Part shown: positions 35,998 to 44,457 of the stretch, piece after piece
Layout: the number at the start of each line of letters is the position of its first letter
How positions within the stretch are numbered: the stretch's first letter is position 1
Source of the DNA: JBCDCY01 sp039180875
Lineage (GTDB): Bacteria > Pseudomonadota > Alphaproteobacteria > Rhodobacterales > Rhodobacteraceae
Direction: 5' to 3'
Assembly (NCBI GenBank): GCA_039180875.1
Contig: JBCDCY010000002.1
Span: forward strand, 248,001 to 312,000
Length of the DNA stretch: 64,000 nucleotides
The notes under the pieces: generated by a model
What the model was told of the DNA's origin: nothing
Database searches by the model: none
What the model saw: the letters and a program-made list of their open reading frames with translations, nothing else
Program-made: the position numbers and the translations under genes

Positions 35998-37884
35998 CTA
36001 GACCGCATCCCCTGGAGCTTTGCGGAGCGCGCCCGCGGCCCGCGCCGGCAGGACCCAGAGCGCCACGAGCAGCCCTATCCCTGCCACCGTCACCCAGACG
36101 CTGGCCGAGGGCGCGAGGATCAGCGCCCCCGCCACCGCCAGGGCCGCCCTTTGCCACAGCGCCAGCCGCCCGCGCAGCCAACCGACCGCCGCGGCCGAGA
36201 CGGCGTAGACGCCGATCATCGCCGTCAGCACGTCGACCAGGATGGCCCCGGCCGTCCCGTGCAGGATCAGCGTGGGGGAGAAGACGAAGAGGAACGGGAT
36301 CACATAGGCCGTCCAGCCGTAGCGCATCGCGGTGATCGCCGTCCGCATCGGTGCGGCCTCGGCGATCGAGGCGGCGAAGAAAGCGCCGATTGCGACCGGC
36401 GGCGTCACCATCGACATCATGCCGAGATAGAAGATGAAGAGATGGGCGGCGATCGGGTCCACCCCGCTCTCCACCAGGCTCGGCGCGATCAGCACGGCGA
36501 GCAGCAAGTAGACGCCCACGGTTGGCATCCCCATGCCAAGGATGATGCAGATGAGGGCGGCGATCAGCAGCAGCAGGAACAGGTTCTCGCCGCCCAAATC
36601 CACCAACACCCAGGTGAGGCCGAAACCCAGGCCGGTGATGTTGAGCACGCCGATGATGAAGCCGGCGGCCGCCGCGATCATGATGATATCGGTGACGGCG
36701 CGCCCGGTCTCCACCATCGCCGCGCCGATCTCCCGCCAGCCCATGCGCTTGCCGTAGCCGATGGCGAGGCCGATCAGCAGCGCGGTGCCCGCACCCCAAA
36801 GCGCCGCCGTCTCCGGCCGCTGGCCGAAGGTGAAGAGGGCGAGCACGATGGCGGCGAAGGGCACGGCGAAGACCCAGCCGCGCTTCAGCACCTGGCGCAC
36901 CTCCGGGATCTCCTCGGGGTCGACCAGGGCGATCTCGTCCTTCGCCGCCTGCAGATCGGCTTGGGCGAAGACCGCGACGTAGTAGAGGAGGGCAGGGACG
37001 ATGGCCGCCACCACGATCTCGGCATAGGGGCGCTGCAGGATGTCGGCCATCAGGAAGGCGACGGCGCCCATCACCGGCGGCACGATCTGCCCGCCGGTGG
37101 AGGCGACCGCCTCGATCGCCGCGGCCTGGTGTGGGCGGTAACCGGCCCGGGTCATCATCCGGATGGTCACCACACCGGTCGCCACGATGTTGGAGACCAC
37201 GACGCCGGAGATCGAGCCGAAGAGGCCGGAGGCAACCACAGCGATCTTCGCCGAGCCACCCCGCCGGCGCCCCATCGTGGCGATCGAGATGTCGTTGAAG
37301 AAGTTGGCGCCGCCGGATTTCAGCAAGAGCTGGCCGAACAGCACGAAGGCGATGACCACCGCGGCGGCGACCAGCAGGACCTTTCCGAACAGCCCGTTCG
37401 GATCGAAGCCGACGTAGAGCAGCAGCCGCTCCGGCGCGACCTCCCGCGTCTGCAGCGCGCCGGGGATATGGTGGCCGAGAAGGCCGACGGCGCCGATCGC
37501 CAGCACCACGCAGACCAGCGCCCAGCCGACGGTCCGCCGCAAGCCCTCCAGCACCAGCACGAGCAGGGTGAGGCCGAGGATCAGGCCGTCGAGCGGCACC
37601 GACATCTGCCGGGCGATCAGGTCAGGATAGGCGAGCATGACCCAGAGCGCCGCGCCGCCGCCGAGGGCCGCGAGCCCGTAGTCGAGCCAGCGCAGCCGCG
37701 AGGGGCGCTCCAGAAAGACCAGCACCAGGGCGAGCGCCAGGACCAGGGCCAGGAACTGCTCCGAATAAGGCGCGAAGCCGAGGCGGGAGGGGACGTCGGC
37801 CGCCCAGAGGATGGCCGAAAACGTCAGAATGGCGGCGACGACCGCGCCGAGCCGTCCACCGGCTGCCTCGGTCGTCGCCGCCAT
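35998..37884 (-). CDS. TRAP transporter fused permease (TAXI type)
   Basis: 628 residues, many membrane segments. The fused DctQM-type TAXI permease has the N-terminal small-subunit-like helices, then FGKVLLVAAAVVIAFVLFGQ, NDISIATMGRRRGGSAKIAV, SGLFGSISGVVVSNIVATGV, VASTGGQIVPPVMGAVAFLM and ILGMGMPTVGVYLLL. It partners with the TAXI binding protein three bases upstream, imports organic acids using an ion gradient, and is part of the aromatic-acid operon. Confidence 0.93.
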   Translation of the reverse strand: MAATTEAAGGRLGAVVAAILTFSAILWAADVPSRLGFAPYSEQFLALVLALALVLVFLERPSRLRWLDYGLAALGGGAALWVMLAYPDLIARQMSVPLDGLILGLTLLVLVLEGLRRTVGWALVCVVLAIGAVGLLGHHIPGALQTREVAPERLLLYVGFDPNGLFGKVLLVAAAVVIAFVLFGQLLLKSGGANFFNDISIATMGRRRGGSAKIAVVASGLFGSISGVVVSNIVATGVVTIRMMTRAGYRPHQAAAIEAVASTGGQIVPPVMGAVAFLMADILQRPYAEIVVAAIVPALLYYVAVFAQADLQAAKDEIALVDPEEIPEVRQVLKRGWVFAVPFAAIVLALFTFGQRPETAALWGAGTALLIGLAIGYGKRMGWREIGAAMVETGRAVTDIIMIAAAAGFIIGVLNITGLGFGLTWVLVDLGGENLFLLLLIAALICIILGMGMPTVGVYLLLAVLIAPSLVESGVDPIAAHLFIFYLGMMSMVTPPVAIGAFFAASIAEAAPMRTAITAMRYGWTAYVIPFLFVFSPTLILHGTAGAILVDVLTAMIGVYAVSAAAVGWLRGRLALWQRAALAVAGALILAPSASVWVTVAGIGLLVALWVLPARAAGALRKAPGDAV

Positions 37885-37887
37885 GCC

Positions 37888-38838
37888 TCAGAGCTCCTGC
37901 TGGGCGATGCCCTGCGCCTCAAAGAACGCCACCGCGCCGGGATGCCAGACCGCGCCCGGGTAGTTGACGTAGGCACGCTCGATGGCGAAGGCGCGGAGCG
38001 GGGGATAGCTCTCCCCCATCGCCTCGGCGCCGTTTGCCATGGCTTCGAGCAGGGCCGTCACCGTCTCGTCCGGCACATGGGCGCCGGCGAGCAACACGTT
38101 GTCCCAGGTCACCATCATCATCGGCTCGTCAATGCCGACCCGGAAGGGTGCGGGGGTGACTTCGGAGAAGTAGAAGGCCGGCCGCACCGCTTGGATACGC
38201 GCCAGCGCCTCAGCATCGGAGGCGCCCTTCAGGAACCGCACCCCGTCGACGCTCGCCGCAACCTCCGCCACCTTCGGCCCGCCGACGGCAAAGAACGCGG
38301 CATCCGTGCGGCCGGAGGCGAGGTCGTCCGAGCCCCGGATCAATCCCGGCACCGGCACGCCCGTGACGTCGTCATAGCTGAGGCCGCCGGTCGACAGGAT
38401 CGCCGTCACGTGGCTGTTGGCCAGCGGAAACGCATCCCAGCCGGAGGAGACGCGCATACCGGCCAGCTCACTCATCTCCGTCAGCCCGCTGTCGGCCCGG
38501 ACATAAAGGCCGATGGGCAGCGGGTTGAGTTTGGCCACCACGCGCAGATCGCTCAATGCCTGGCCGGTGTAATGGTCGATGCCCTCGGCCGCCGCGATCA
38601 CGTCGTTGATGTCGTTGATCGAGAACTCGGCGAGGTCCTGCTCTAACGCCTGCATCATGGCGAGGTTGCCGCCATAGGGCTGGACGACCATGCGGATCCC
38701 GTCCTCCCGCACGGTGCCGGCGATGACGTTGCCCATGGTGTTCCAGACCGAGCCCTGGGGCAGTGTGGCGATGGAGACGGTCTGCGCCCCGGCGGGCGCG
38801 GCAAGGGCCAATAGGGCCGCGGTGGCAAGGTATTTCAT
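37888..38838 (-). CDS. TAXI-family TRAP substrate-binding protein
   Basis: 316 residues with a Sec signal (MKYLATAALLALAAPAGAQT). The mature protein shows the TAXI pattern: SIATLPQGSVWNTMGNVIAG, MVVQPYGGNLAMMQALEQDL, INDINDVIAAAEG and MRVSSGWDAFPLANSHVTAI. It captures the ligand in the periplasm for the fused permease. The adjacent gentisate genes suggest an aromatic carboxylate, possibly salicylate; that ligand is inference. Confidence 0.92.
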   Translation of the reverse strand: MKYLATAALLALAAPAGAQTVSIATLPQGSVWNTMGNVIAGTVREDGIRMVVQPYGGNLAMMQALEQDLAEFSINDINDVIAAAEGIDHYTGQALSDLRVVAKLNPLPIGLYVRADSGLTEMSELAGMRVSSGWDAFPLANSHVTAILSTGGLSYDDVTGVPVPGLIRGSDDLASGRTDAAFFAVGGPKVAEVAASVDGVRFLKGASDAEALARIQAVRPAFYFSEVTPAPFRVGIDEPMMMVTWDNVLLAGAHVPDETVTALLEAMANGAEAMGESYPPLRAFAIERAYVNYPGAVWHPGAVAFFEAQGIAQQEL

Positions 38839-38874
38839 ACGCTCCTCCCTGTGGATCGTTCGTTCGGACGTCGG

Positions 38875-39519
38875 TTATTCGGCGTCGGGTTGGTTTTCGG
38901 GGGCTGCCTCGGCAAAGGCCGGCAGGGCCATGCAGGCCGCGTGGATCCGCGCGATGGTGGGGTAGGGGTCCATCTCCACCGCGAAGCGGCGGTTGTTGAG
39001 GCACTGGGCCGCGAGGCAGAGATCGGCGAGGCCCGGCGCCTCTCCATGGCAGAAGGTGCCGGTCGCTGCATCGCCCGCCAGCCGCGCCTCCAGCGCTGCG
39101 AAACCCTCGGCGACCCAATGGCGGAACCAGTCGGCCCGCGCCGCCTCGTCCGCGCCGAAGCGGCTGCCGAGGGCCTGCAGGACCCGCAGGTTGTTCAATG
39201 GATGGATGTCGAGGGCGATGGCGTCGGCGAGCGCCCGCACCCTTGCCCGTCCCCAGGCATCGGCGGGCAAAAGCGGCGGTTCGGGGTGGGTTTCGTCGAG
39301 CCATTCGACGATGGCGAGGGATTGGGCGAGCGGGCCCTCCTCCGTCACCAGGGTCGGCACCAGCCCCTCCGGATTGAGCGCGAGATAGGCGGGGGAACGC
39401 TGCGCCCCCTCCCGCAATGGATAGGCGACATAGTCGTAGGCCAGGCCCTTGAGGTTGAGCGCCGCGCGCACCCGAAACGAGGTCGAGGAGCGGAAATAGT
39501 TGTGGAGGACGAGGCTCAC
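38875..39519 (-). CDS. maiA: Maleylpyruvate / maleylacetoacetate isomerase (zeta-class GST)
   Basis: 214 residues. The zeta-GST motif is SSTSFRVR (usually SSCSWRVR or similar), followed by NLKGLAYDYVAYPL, GLVPTLVTEEGPLAQSLAIV, and the C-terminal helical domain with LADLCLAAQCLNNRRFAVEM. In the gentisate pathway it isomerises maleylpyruvate to fumarylpyruvate. It overlaps the next upstream gene by four bases (start ATG within the FAH gene's stop), in the minus-strand aromatic operon. Confidence 0.9.
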   Translation of the reverse strand: MSLVLHNYFRSSTSFRVRAALNLKGLAYDYVAYPLREGAQRSPAYLALNPEGLVPTLVTEEGPLAQSLAIVEWLDETHPEPPLLPADAWGRARVRALADAIALDIHPLNNLRVLQALGSRFGADEAARADWFRHWVAEGFAALEARLAGDAATGTFCHGEAPGLADLCLAAQCLNNRRFAVEMDPYPTIARIHAACMALPAFAEAAPENQPDAE

Positions 39520-40211
39520 GCCCGGTCCCCGATGGTCACATCGATCTCCGCCAAACCCTCAACCGCGCCGGTGATCCGGTCGCCCGAGACGACGGGGCCG
39601 ACGCCCGCCGGCGTGCCGGTCATCACCAGATCGCCCGGAGCCAGCGACATGGAGCGCGAGAGGATGGCGACATGCTCGTTCACCGACCAGATCAGGTCGG
39701 CCAGATCGGCGTCCTGCTTCACCTCGCCATTGACCGCGAGCCAGATCCGCCCGACCTCGACGCTCGCCACCCGCTCCATCGGTACGAGGGGCGCCATGGG
39801 GGCGGAGTGGTCGAAGGCCTTGCCCCAGTCCCAGGGCCGCCCCTTTTCCCGCGCCTCAAGCTGCAGGTCGCGGCGGGTAAGGTCGATGCCGACGGTGGCG
39901 CCCCAGAGATGCTCGGGTACCTCGGCCGCGGCGAGATCGCGCCCGCCGGTGCCGATGGCGACGACCAGCTCGATCTCGTAGTGCAGGTTCTCCGTCTCCG
40001 GCGGGTAGGGGATGGTCGCCGGGGTGTCGACCACGGCATCGGCCGGCTTGGTGAAGAAGAACGGCAGCTCGCGGTCGGGGTCGCGCCCCATCTCGCGGGC
40101 ATGGGCGGCGTAGTTCCGCCCGACGCAGAAGATCCGGCGTACCGGAAAGCGCTCTGCCTGGCCGTGGACGGCGAGGCTTGCCTGGGGCGGCGCGGGGACG
40201 ACGTACCTCAC
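39516..40211 (-). CDS. Fumarylpyruvate hydrolase (FAH family)
   Basis: 231 residues. FAH-family motifs are FCVGRNYAAHAREMGRDPDR, PFFFTKPADAVVD and NLHYEIELVVAIGTGG (metal-binding Glu-x-Glu), then GATVGIDLTRRDLQLEAREK GRPWDWGKAFD and PGDLVMTGTPAGVGPVVSGD. It would hydrolyse fumarylpyruvate to fumarate and pyruvate, the last step after MaiA. It overlaps the dioxygenase gene by four bases. Confidence 0.9.
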   Translation of the reverse strand: MRYVVPAPPQASLAVHGQAERFPVRRIFCVGRNYAAHAREMGRDPDRELPFFFTKPADAVVDTPATIPYPPETENLHYEIELVVAIGTGGRDLAAAEVPEHLWGATVGIDLTRRDLQLEAREKGRPWDWGKAFDHSAPMAPLVPMERVASVEVGRIWLAVNGEVKQDADLADLIWSVNEHVAILSRSMSLAPGDLVMTGTPAGVGPVVSGDRITGAVEGLAEIDVTIGDRA

Positions 40212-41257
40212 GCGTTCCCCCGCCGCTCGCGGAAGAGGCCCAGCTTCTCCTGGATCGGCCGGTCGGAGTAGGAGAAGAGCACCGCGTCCTCCTCCGCCTC
40301 ATGCCGGATTTCGTGCCAGGAGGGGACGACGAAGACATCGCGCGGGCCCCAGTCGATCACCTGATCGCGCACCCTGGTGCGGCCCGTGCCCTCGACCACG
40401 ACGTAGACCGTGGCGTCGGTGGAGCGGTAGGGCGCGCCGGTGAAATCCTTGGGCAGCAGCTGCAGGCAGGTGCCGATGGTCGGCATCGCCCAGCCGCCGT
40501 CGACCGGATTGACGTAGCGCATCTTCAGGCCGTGGCAGGGATCCCATTCCTCCCGCACCCGCATGGCCTCGAGCGCCTCGCGGGAGCGGGCGTAGGGATA
40601 GTTGAAGATCGGCGAGGTGGGCGTCACCTTCTCGTAGCCCAAGGGCAGCATGTTGGCGCCGTAGCGCGCGGTGCTGTCACCGGTGGGCTTGGTGATCTCC
40701 TGCTGATCCTCGCCCAATCCCTCGGCAAAGCTCGCGTCGAGGAACTGCACGACGGGGATGTCGAGCCCGTCGAGCCAGAAGATCGGCTCGCCCGTGTCGT
40801 TGCCGTGGTCGTGCCATTCCCAATTGGGGGTGATGACGAAGTCGCCGAAGGCCATCTCGGTCTTCTCGCCGCCCACGGCCGTGAACCCACCGGCGCTTTC
40901 GAGGACGAAGCGGAGCGCCGACTGGGTGTGGCGGTGGGCGGGCGCCACCTCGCCCGGCATCACGCATTGGATGCCGCAGTAGAGCGAGGTCGTGACCTTC
41001 GACGTGCCCTTCAGCCCGGGGTTTTCCAGGATCAGCACGCGGCGCTCCGCCTCCTTCGCGGTGATCAGGTCAGCGGCTTCCAGCAATCGGGCGCGGACGC
41101 TGTCGTAGCGCCATTTGAAGGGCTGGCAGTCGGATTTCGGCTCGGGCGTGATGATGCCCGACATCACGGACCAGAGGGCGCGCATCGATTCCGGTTCGAT
41201 CGCGTCGTAGAAGGCTTGCCGCTCCGCCGTGCTGGCCGGGGGGGTCTCGAGGCTCAT
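40208..41257 (-). CDS. gtdA: Gentisate 1,2-dioxygenase
   Basis: 349 residues, bicupin. Iron ligands appear in APAHRHTQSALRF (His108, Arg109, His110) with WEWHDHGND (His149, His151) completing the N-terminal cupin. The C-terminal cupin includes VYVVVEGTGRTRV and WHEIRHEAEEDAVLFSYSDR. It cleaves gentisate to maleylpyruvate. It precedes the FAH and GST genes, giving the complete lower gentisate pathway in one operon. Confidence 0.93.
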   Translation of the reverse strand: MSLETPPASTAERQAFYDAIEPESMRALWSVMSGIITPEPKSDCQPFKWRYDSVRARLLEAADLITAKEAERRVLILENPGLKGTSKVTTSLYCGIQCVMPGEVAPAHRHTQSALRFVLESAGGFTAVGGEKTEMAFGDFVITPNWEWHDHGNDTGEPIFWLDGLDIPVVQFLDASFAEGLGEDQQEITKPTGDSTARYGANMLPLGYEKVTPTSPIFNYPYARSREALEAMRVREEWDPCHGLKMRYVNPVDGGWAMPTIGTCLQLLPKDFTGAPYRSTDATVYVVVEGTGRTRVRDQVIDWGPRDVFVVPSWHEIRHEAEEDAVLFSYSDRPIQEKLGLFRERRGNA

Positions 41258-41276
41258 CTCTGTCGCTCCTCTCGGA

Positions 41277-42824
41277 TCATTCGGCGGCTTCTTCGCGCAG
41301 AAGCGCCTGGCGGTCGATCTTGTCGGTGCCGGTCTTCGGCAGATGGTCGCGAAACACGATCTCTCGCGGGTATTTGTGGGGCAGCAGGCGGGACTTGGCG
41401 TAGCTCTGCAACTCCTCGATCAGCGTCGCATCACCGGTGCCGACGGGGGTGACCCAGGCCTTGATGGTCATGCGCCGGTCGGGTCCCTCGACCGCCTGGA
41501 CACAGGATTCGCGCACGGCCGGATGGTCGTTCAGCGCGTGCTCGATCTCGATCGGATAGACCCATTGGCCGGAGACCTTGACCAGGTCGTCGGCCCGCCC
41601 GCGGAAGAAGTGGAAGCCGTCCGCGTCCGCCACGAACCGGTCGCCGGTGTCGAGCCAGCCGTCCCGCATGGTCTCCGCCGTTTTCTCCGGCCGGTTCCAG
41701 TAATACTCCGCGCCCGAGAGGCCCATGACCTGCATAACCCCCTCTTCGCCGGGCTCTGCCTCGTGCCCCTCCGGCGTGATCAGGCGCACGGCGTAGCCCG
41801 GCACGGCGCGGCCGGCGGAGCCTGGCTTTTGTGTCGCTGTATCGTTGGATAGGTAGATGTGCAGCATCTCCGTCGAGCCGAGCCCCTCCACGATCGGCAT
41901 GCCGAAACGGCGCTGCCAGTCGCGGGCAAGCTCGGCCGACAGCACCTCCGCCGCCGAGATCGAGAGGCGGAGGGACGACATGTCCACCGTCTCGATCCCG
42001 GGATCGGCGGCGAGGGCGGTGTAGAGCGTCGGCAGACCGAACAGGATCGTCGGCCGCCCGCTCTCAATCGCTTCGAAACAGCGCGGCGGCGTCGGCCGGC
42101 CGGAGAGCAGGACGGAGGCCGCACCGACGCTCATCGGGAAGGTGACGCTGTTGCCGAAGCCGTAGGCGAAATAGATCTTCGGGATCGAAAAGCAGATGTC
42201 GTGAGGCTGGATGTCGAGGATCGTCCGGGCGTAGGTGTGGGCGGTGTAGGCCGCATCCTCATGTTTGTGCACCACGCCCTTCGGCCGGCCGGTCGAGCCG
42301 CTGGAATACATCCAGAAGGCCATATCGCGCCGGCTCGTCGGATGCTCATCGAGGGCGGCGGGGGCCGCGGCCCAGGGCCGCTCGGCGGCGTTCAGGATGT
42401 GGGTGCAGGCGGTATCGGCCGTGGCCTCGGCGTTGAACAGCTCGGCGAAAGGCTGCGAGACAATCGCCGCGCCGGCATCGCTGTCTTCGAGGAAGAAGCG
42501 GATCAGGTCGGGTGGCGACAGCGTGTTGATCAGCATCGGCACGAGCCCGGCACGCATCGCGCCCATGATCGCGGCGGGATAGGCCGGCTCGTCATCGAGA
42601 AACAGCAGGACGCGCGTCCCCGGCGTGCAGCCGAGGCTGCGGAGATGGCTGCCGATGCGCGCCGCCTCCTCCACCAGCGCGGCATAGGTGATGCGTGCGC
42701 CGTCGTGGATCAGCGCCGTGTTCTCCGCGCGTTCGGACAGGTTGTCCCAGAGGAGGCGGGAGGCGTTGTACTCCTCCGGCAGCTCAAAGCCGACCTCTGC
42801 CGCCAGGCGCTCAGGCGTCATCAC
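41277..42824 (-). CDS. Aryl-CoA ligase (benzoate/salicylate-CoA ligase type)
   Basis: 515 residues of the adenylate-forming superfamily. Landmarks are the P-loop-like YSSGSTGRPKGVVHKHEDAA, KIYFAYGFGNSVTFP, the VEGLGSTEMLH adenylate-binding region, DGWLDTGDRF, FFRGRADDLVKVSGQWVYPI and the catalytic Lys in PKTGTDKIDRQALL. KIYFAYGFGN is typical of benzoate-CoA-ligase relatives. It overlaps the hydroxylase gene by four bases. Given the salicylyl-CoA-hydroxylase-like enzyme beside it, salicylate is the best candidate substrate (2-hydroxybenzoate, CoA, ATP). Confidence 0.88.
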   Translation of the reverse strand: MMTPERLAAEVGFELPEEYNASRLLWDNLSERAENTALIHDGARITYAALVEEAARIGSHLRSLGCTPGTRVLLFLDDEPAYPAAIMGAMRAGLVPMLINTLSPPDLIRFFLEDSDAGAAIVSQPFAELFNAEATADTACTHILNAAERPWAAAPAALDEHPTSRRDMAFWMYSSGSTGRPKGVVHKHEDAAYTAHTYARTILDIQPHDICFSIPKIYFAYGFGNSVTFPMSVGAASVLLSGRPTPPRCFEAIESGRPTILFGLPTLYTALAADPGIETVDMSSLRLSISAAEVLSAELARDWQRRFGMPIVEGLGSTEMLHIYLSNDTATQKPGSAGRAVPGYAVRLITPEGHEAEPGEEGVMQVMGLSGAEYYWNRPEKTAETMRDGWLDTGDRFVADADGFHFFRGRADDLVKVSGQWVYPIEIEHALNDHPAVRESCVQAVEGPDRRMTIKAWVTPVGTGDATLIEELQSYAKSRLLPHKYPREIVFRDHLPKTGTDKIDRQALLREEAAE

Positions 42825-43954
42825 GCGGCCTCCAGGTCGATGCCGCGGGCCTCGAGCGCGGCGGAGAAGGCGGGCGCCAGGCGCCGGAGCCGCGCCGCGT
42901 CAAGCCGCCCGGCCCGCCGAATATAGCTCAGCGCAAATGGCCAGGGCTCGAGCGCCATATGCGCGCCGAACTCCTCGTACCAGTCGGCCGAACGCCGCGC
43001 CGCGCCGACGATCTTCTCCAGCACCGGCTGCCGCGTCGCCTGATAGGCGGGGAGGGCGGTCGCCACGTCCCACTCGGCCGCCTCCAGCGCTTTGGCCAGC
43101 GCAATCACGTCCTCCAATGCCAGGCGCGTCCCCGAGCCGATGGAGAAATGCGCGGTGTGCAGCGCATCGCCCACCAGCACCTGGTTGCCATGATGCCAGG
43201 TCGTGCAGTCGAGGTTCGGAAAGCGCCGCCAGACGGAGTTGTTGGGGATCAGCTGGGCGCCCTGCAACTGCTCGGCAAAGAGCACCTCGCAGGCCGCGCG
43301 GTAGTCCGGCTCCTCCATCTCGGCAAAGCGGCTGCGGGCGAAGGTCTCCGGCCCCATCTCGATGATGAAGGTCGCCCGGCCGGGGGCGTAGCTGTAGTGA
43401 TGGGCGTTCATCGGCCCGTGGGGCGTGTCGATGAAGGTCTGGGTGAGCGCATCGAACTCCCGATCCGCGCCGTACCAAACGAAGTGATTGTCGAGATGAG
43501 TGATCCGCTCGCCAAACGCCTCCGGCGCGCCCCCGCGCACCCGGCTGTTCAGACCGTCGGCGCCGATCACCAAATCCGCCGCCGGCAGCGCCTCCACCAG
43601 CGTCTCGTAGCGCGGCACGATGCCGAGGTCGGCCGCCCGGGCCTGTAAGAGCTGCAACAGCTCCAGCCGGCCGATCCCGGCAAAGCCGACGCCGTCGATG
43701 GCGATCCGCGCGCCGCGATGGTTCAGCACGATGTCGGACCAGCGCTGCATATGCGGCTCGATCAGGTCCGCCGTCTCGGCATCGTCGGCCCGCAGGAAGT
43801 CGAGCGCCTGGTCGGAGAACACCACGCCGAAGCCGAAGGTTGCGTCCGGCGGGTTCTGCTCGAAGATCTCGATCTCCAGATCCGGCCGCAGCCGCTTCAG
43901 GAGGATGGCAGCATAGAGCCCGGCCGGCCCGGCGCCGATGACGGCGATCCGCAT
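42821..43954 (-). CDS. Salicylyl-CoA 5-hydroxylase-like FAD monooxygenase
   Basis: 377 residues from the ATG at 43954, with AGGGGAGG five bases upstream; a further in-frame codon at 43990 is not needed. FAD-binding GAGPAGLYAAILLKRLRPDL, ADLVIGADGLNSRVRG, VLVGDALHTAHFSIGSGTRL. The features FGFGVVFSDQALDFL and HYSYAPGRATFIIEMGPETF match the N-terminal half of salicylyl-CoA 5-hydroxylase / anthraniloyl-CoA monooxygenase. It lacks the C-terminal old-yellow-enzyme domain found in the bifunctional forms. First gene of the operon. Confidence 0.87.
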   Translation of the reverse strand: MRIAVIGAGPAGLYAAILLKRLRPDLEIEIFEQNPPDATFGFGVVFSDQALDFLRADDAETADLIEPHMQRWSDIVLNHRGARIAIDGVGFAGIGRLELLQLLQARAADLGIVPRYETLVEALPAADLVIGADGLNSRVRGGAPEAFGERITHLDNHFVWYGADREFDALTQTFIDTPHGPMNAHHYSYAPGRATFIIEMGPETFARSRFAEMEEPDYRAACEVLFAEQLQGAQLIPNNSVWRRFPNLDCTTWHHGNQVLVGDALHTAHFSIGSGTRLALEDVIALAKALEAAEWDVATALPAYQATRQPVLEKIVGAARRSADWYEEFGAHMALEPWPFALSYIRRAGRLDAARLRRLAPAFSAALEARGIDLEAA

Positions 43955-43965
43955 GTCTCCTCCCC

Positions 43966-44021
43966 TTGACGGTCGTTGCTCGTCTTCCATTACGTAATCA
44001 GTTACATTATGCGTAAGTCAA
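43966..44021. promoter_or_regulatory. Mirror-symmetric divergent promoters sharing one palindrome
   Basis: On the plus strand TTGACG (43966-43971), 17 bases, then ATTACG (43989-43994). On the minus strand TTGACT (44021-44016), 17 bases, then ATTACG (43998-43993). The two -10-like elements are the halves of the perfect palindrome ATTACGTAAT (43989-43998). The -10 matches are poor against the E. coli consensus, so the spacing and symmetry carry the argument. A regulator, probably the IclR protein, bound to the palindrome would control both the aromatic operon and the thioesterase/iclR pair. Confidence 0.5.
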
Positions 44022-44043
44022 GCCCTGGCCGGAGGATCGCAGA

Positions 44044-44457
44044 ATGGCCTTTGAGACAAGCCGCCTGGTGGAGTGGGGCGACTGCGACCCGGCGGGCATC
44101 GCCTTCTATCCGAACTTCTTTCGCTGGATGGATTCGGCGTTCCACGAGATGGCGGCCTCCCTCGGCTTCGGCCATGCGGGCATCGCCGATCACGGCCTTT
44201 TCGCCACGCCGCTCCGCGATGTAGGGGCGACGTTTCGGAGCCCCGCTCGGCCGGGCGTGCGGCTGGAGATCGGCGTCGGCGTCACCCGGATCGGCCGCTC
44301 CGGCTTCGCGCTCGCCTACGCCTTCACTGCAGACGGCCAAGCCGTGGCGAGCGGGCGGGAGGATCGCGTCTGCGTCACAAGGGACGAGGCCGGCGCCATC
44401 GCCAAGGCGCCGATCCCGGACAGTCTGCGGCGGCTGTTGGAGGCCCAGCATGAATGA
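44044..44457 (+). CDS. Hotdog-fold acyl-CoA thioesterase (4-hydroxybenzoyl-CoA type), likely gentisyl-CoA thioesterase
   Basis: 137 residues with GGAGG eight bases before the ATG. The 4HBT active site is VEWGDCDPAGIAFYPNFFRW, including the catalytic Asp, then MDSAFHEMAASLG. It would release gentisate from gentisyl-CoA, the product of the hydroxylase. That role is assigned from context; the family hydrolyses other aryl-CoA esters. It overlaps the IclR gene by eight bases and is divergent from the aromatic operon. Confidence 0.87.
   Translation: MAFETSRLVEWGDCDPAGIAFYPNFFRWMDSAFHEMAASLGFGHAGIADHGLFATPLRDVGATFRSPARPGVRLEIGVGVTRIGRSGFALAYAFTADGQAVASGREDRVCVTRDEAGAIAKAPIPDSLRRLLEAQHE

Noticed and set aside
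35974..38646. 890-codon open frame opposite the TRAP genes
   Set aside because: Same explanation; repetitive composition and a certain TRAP permease and binding protein on the other strand.
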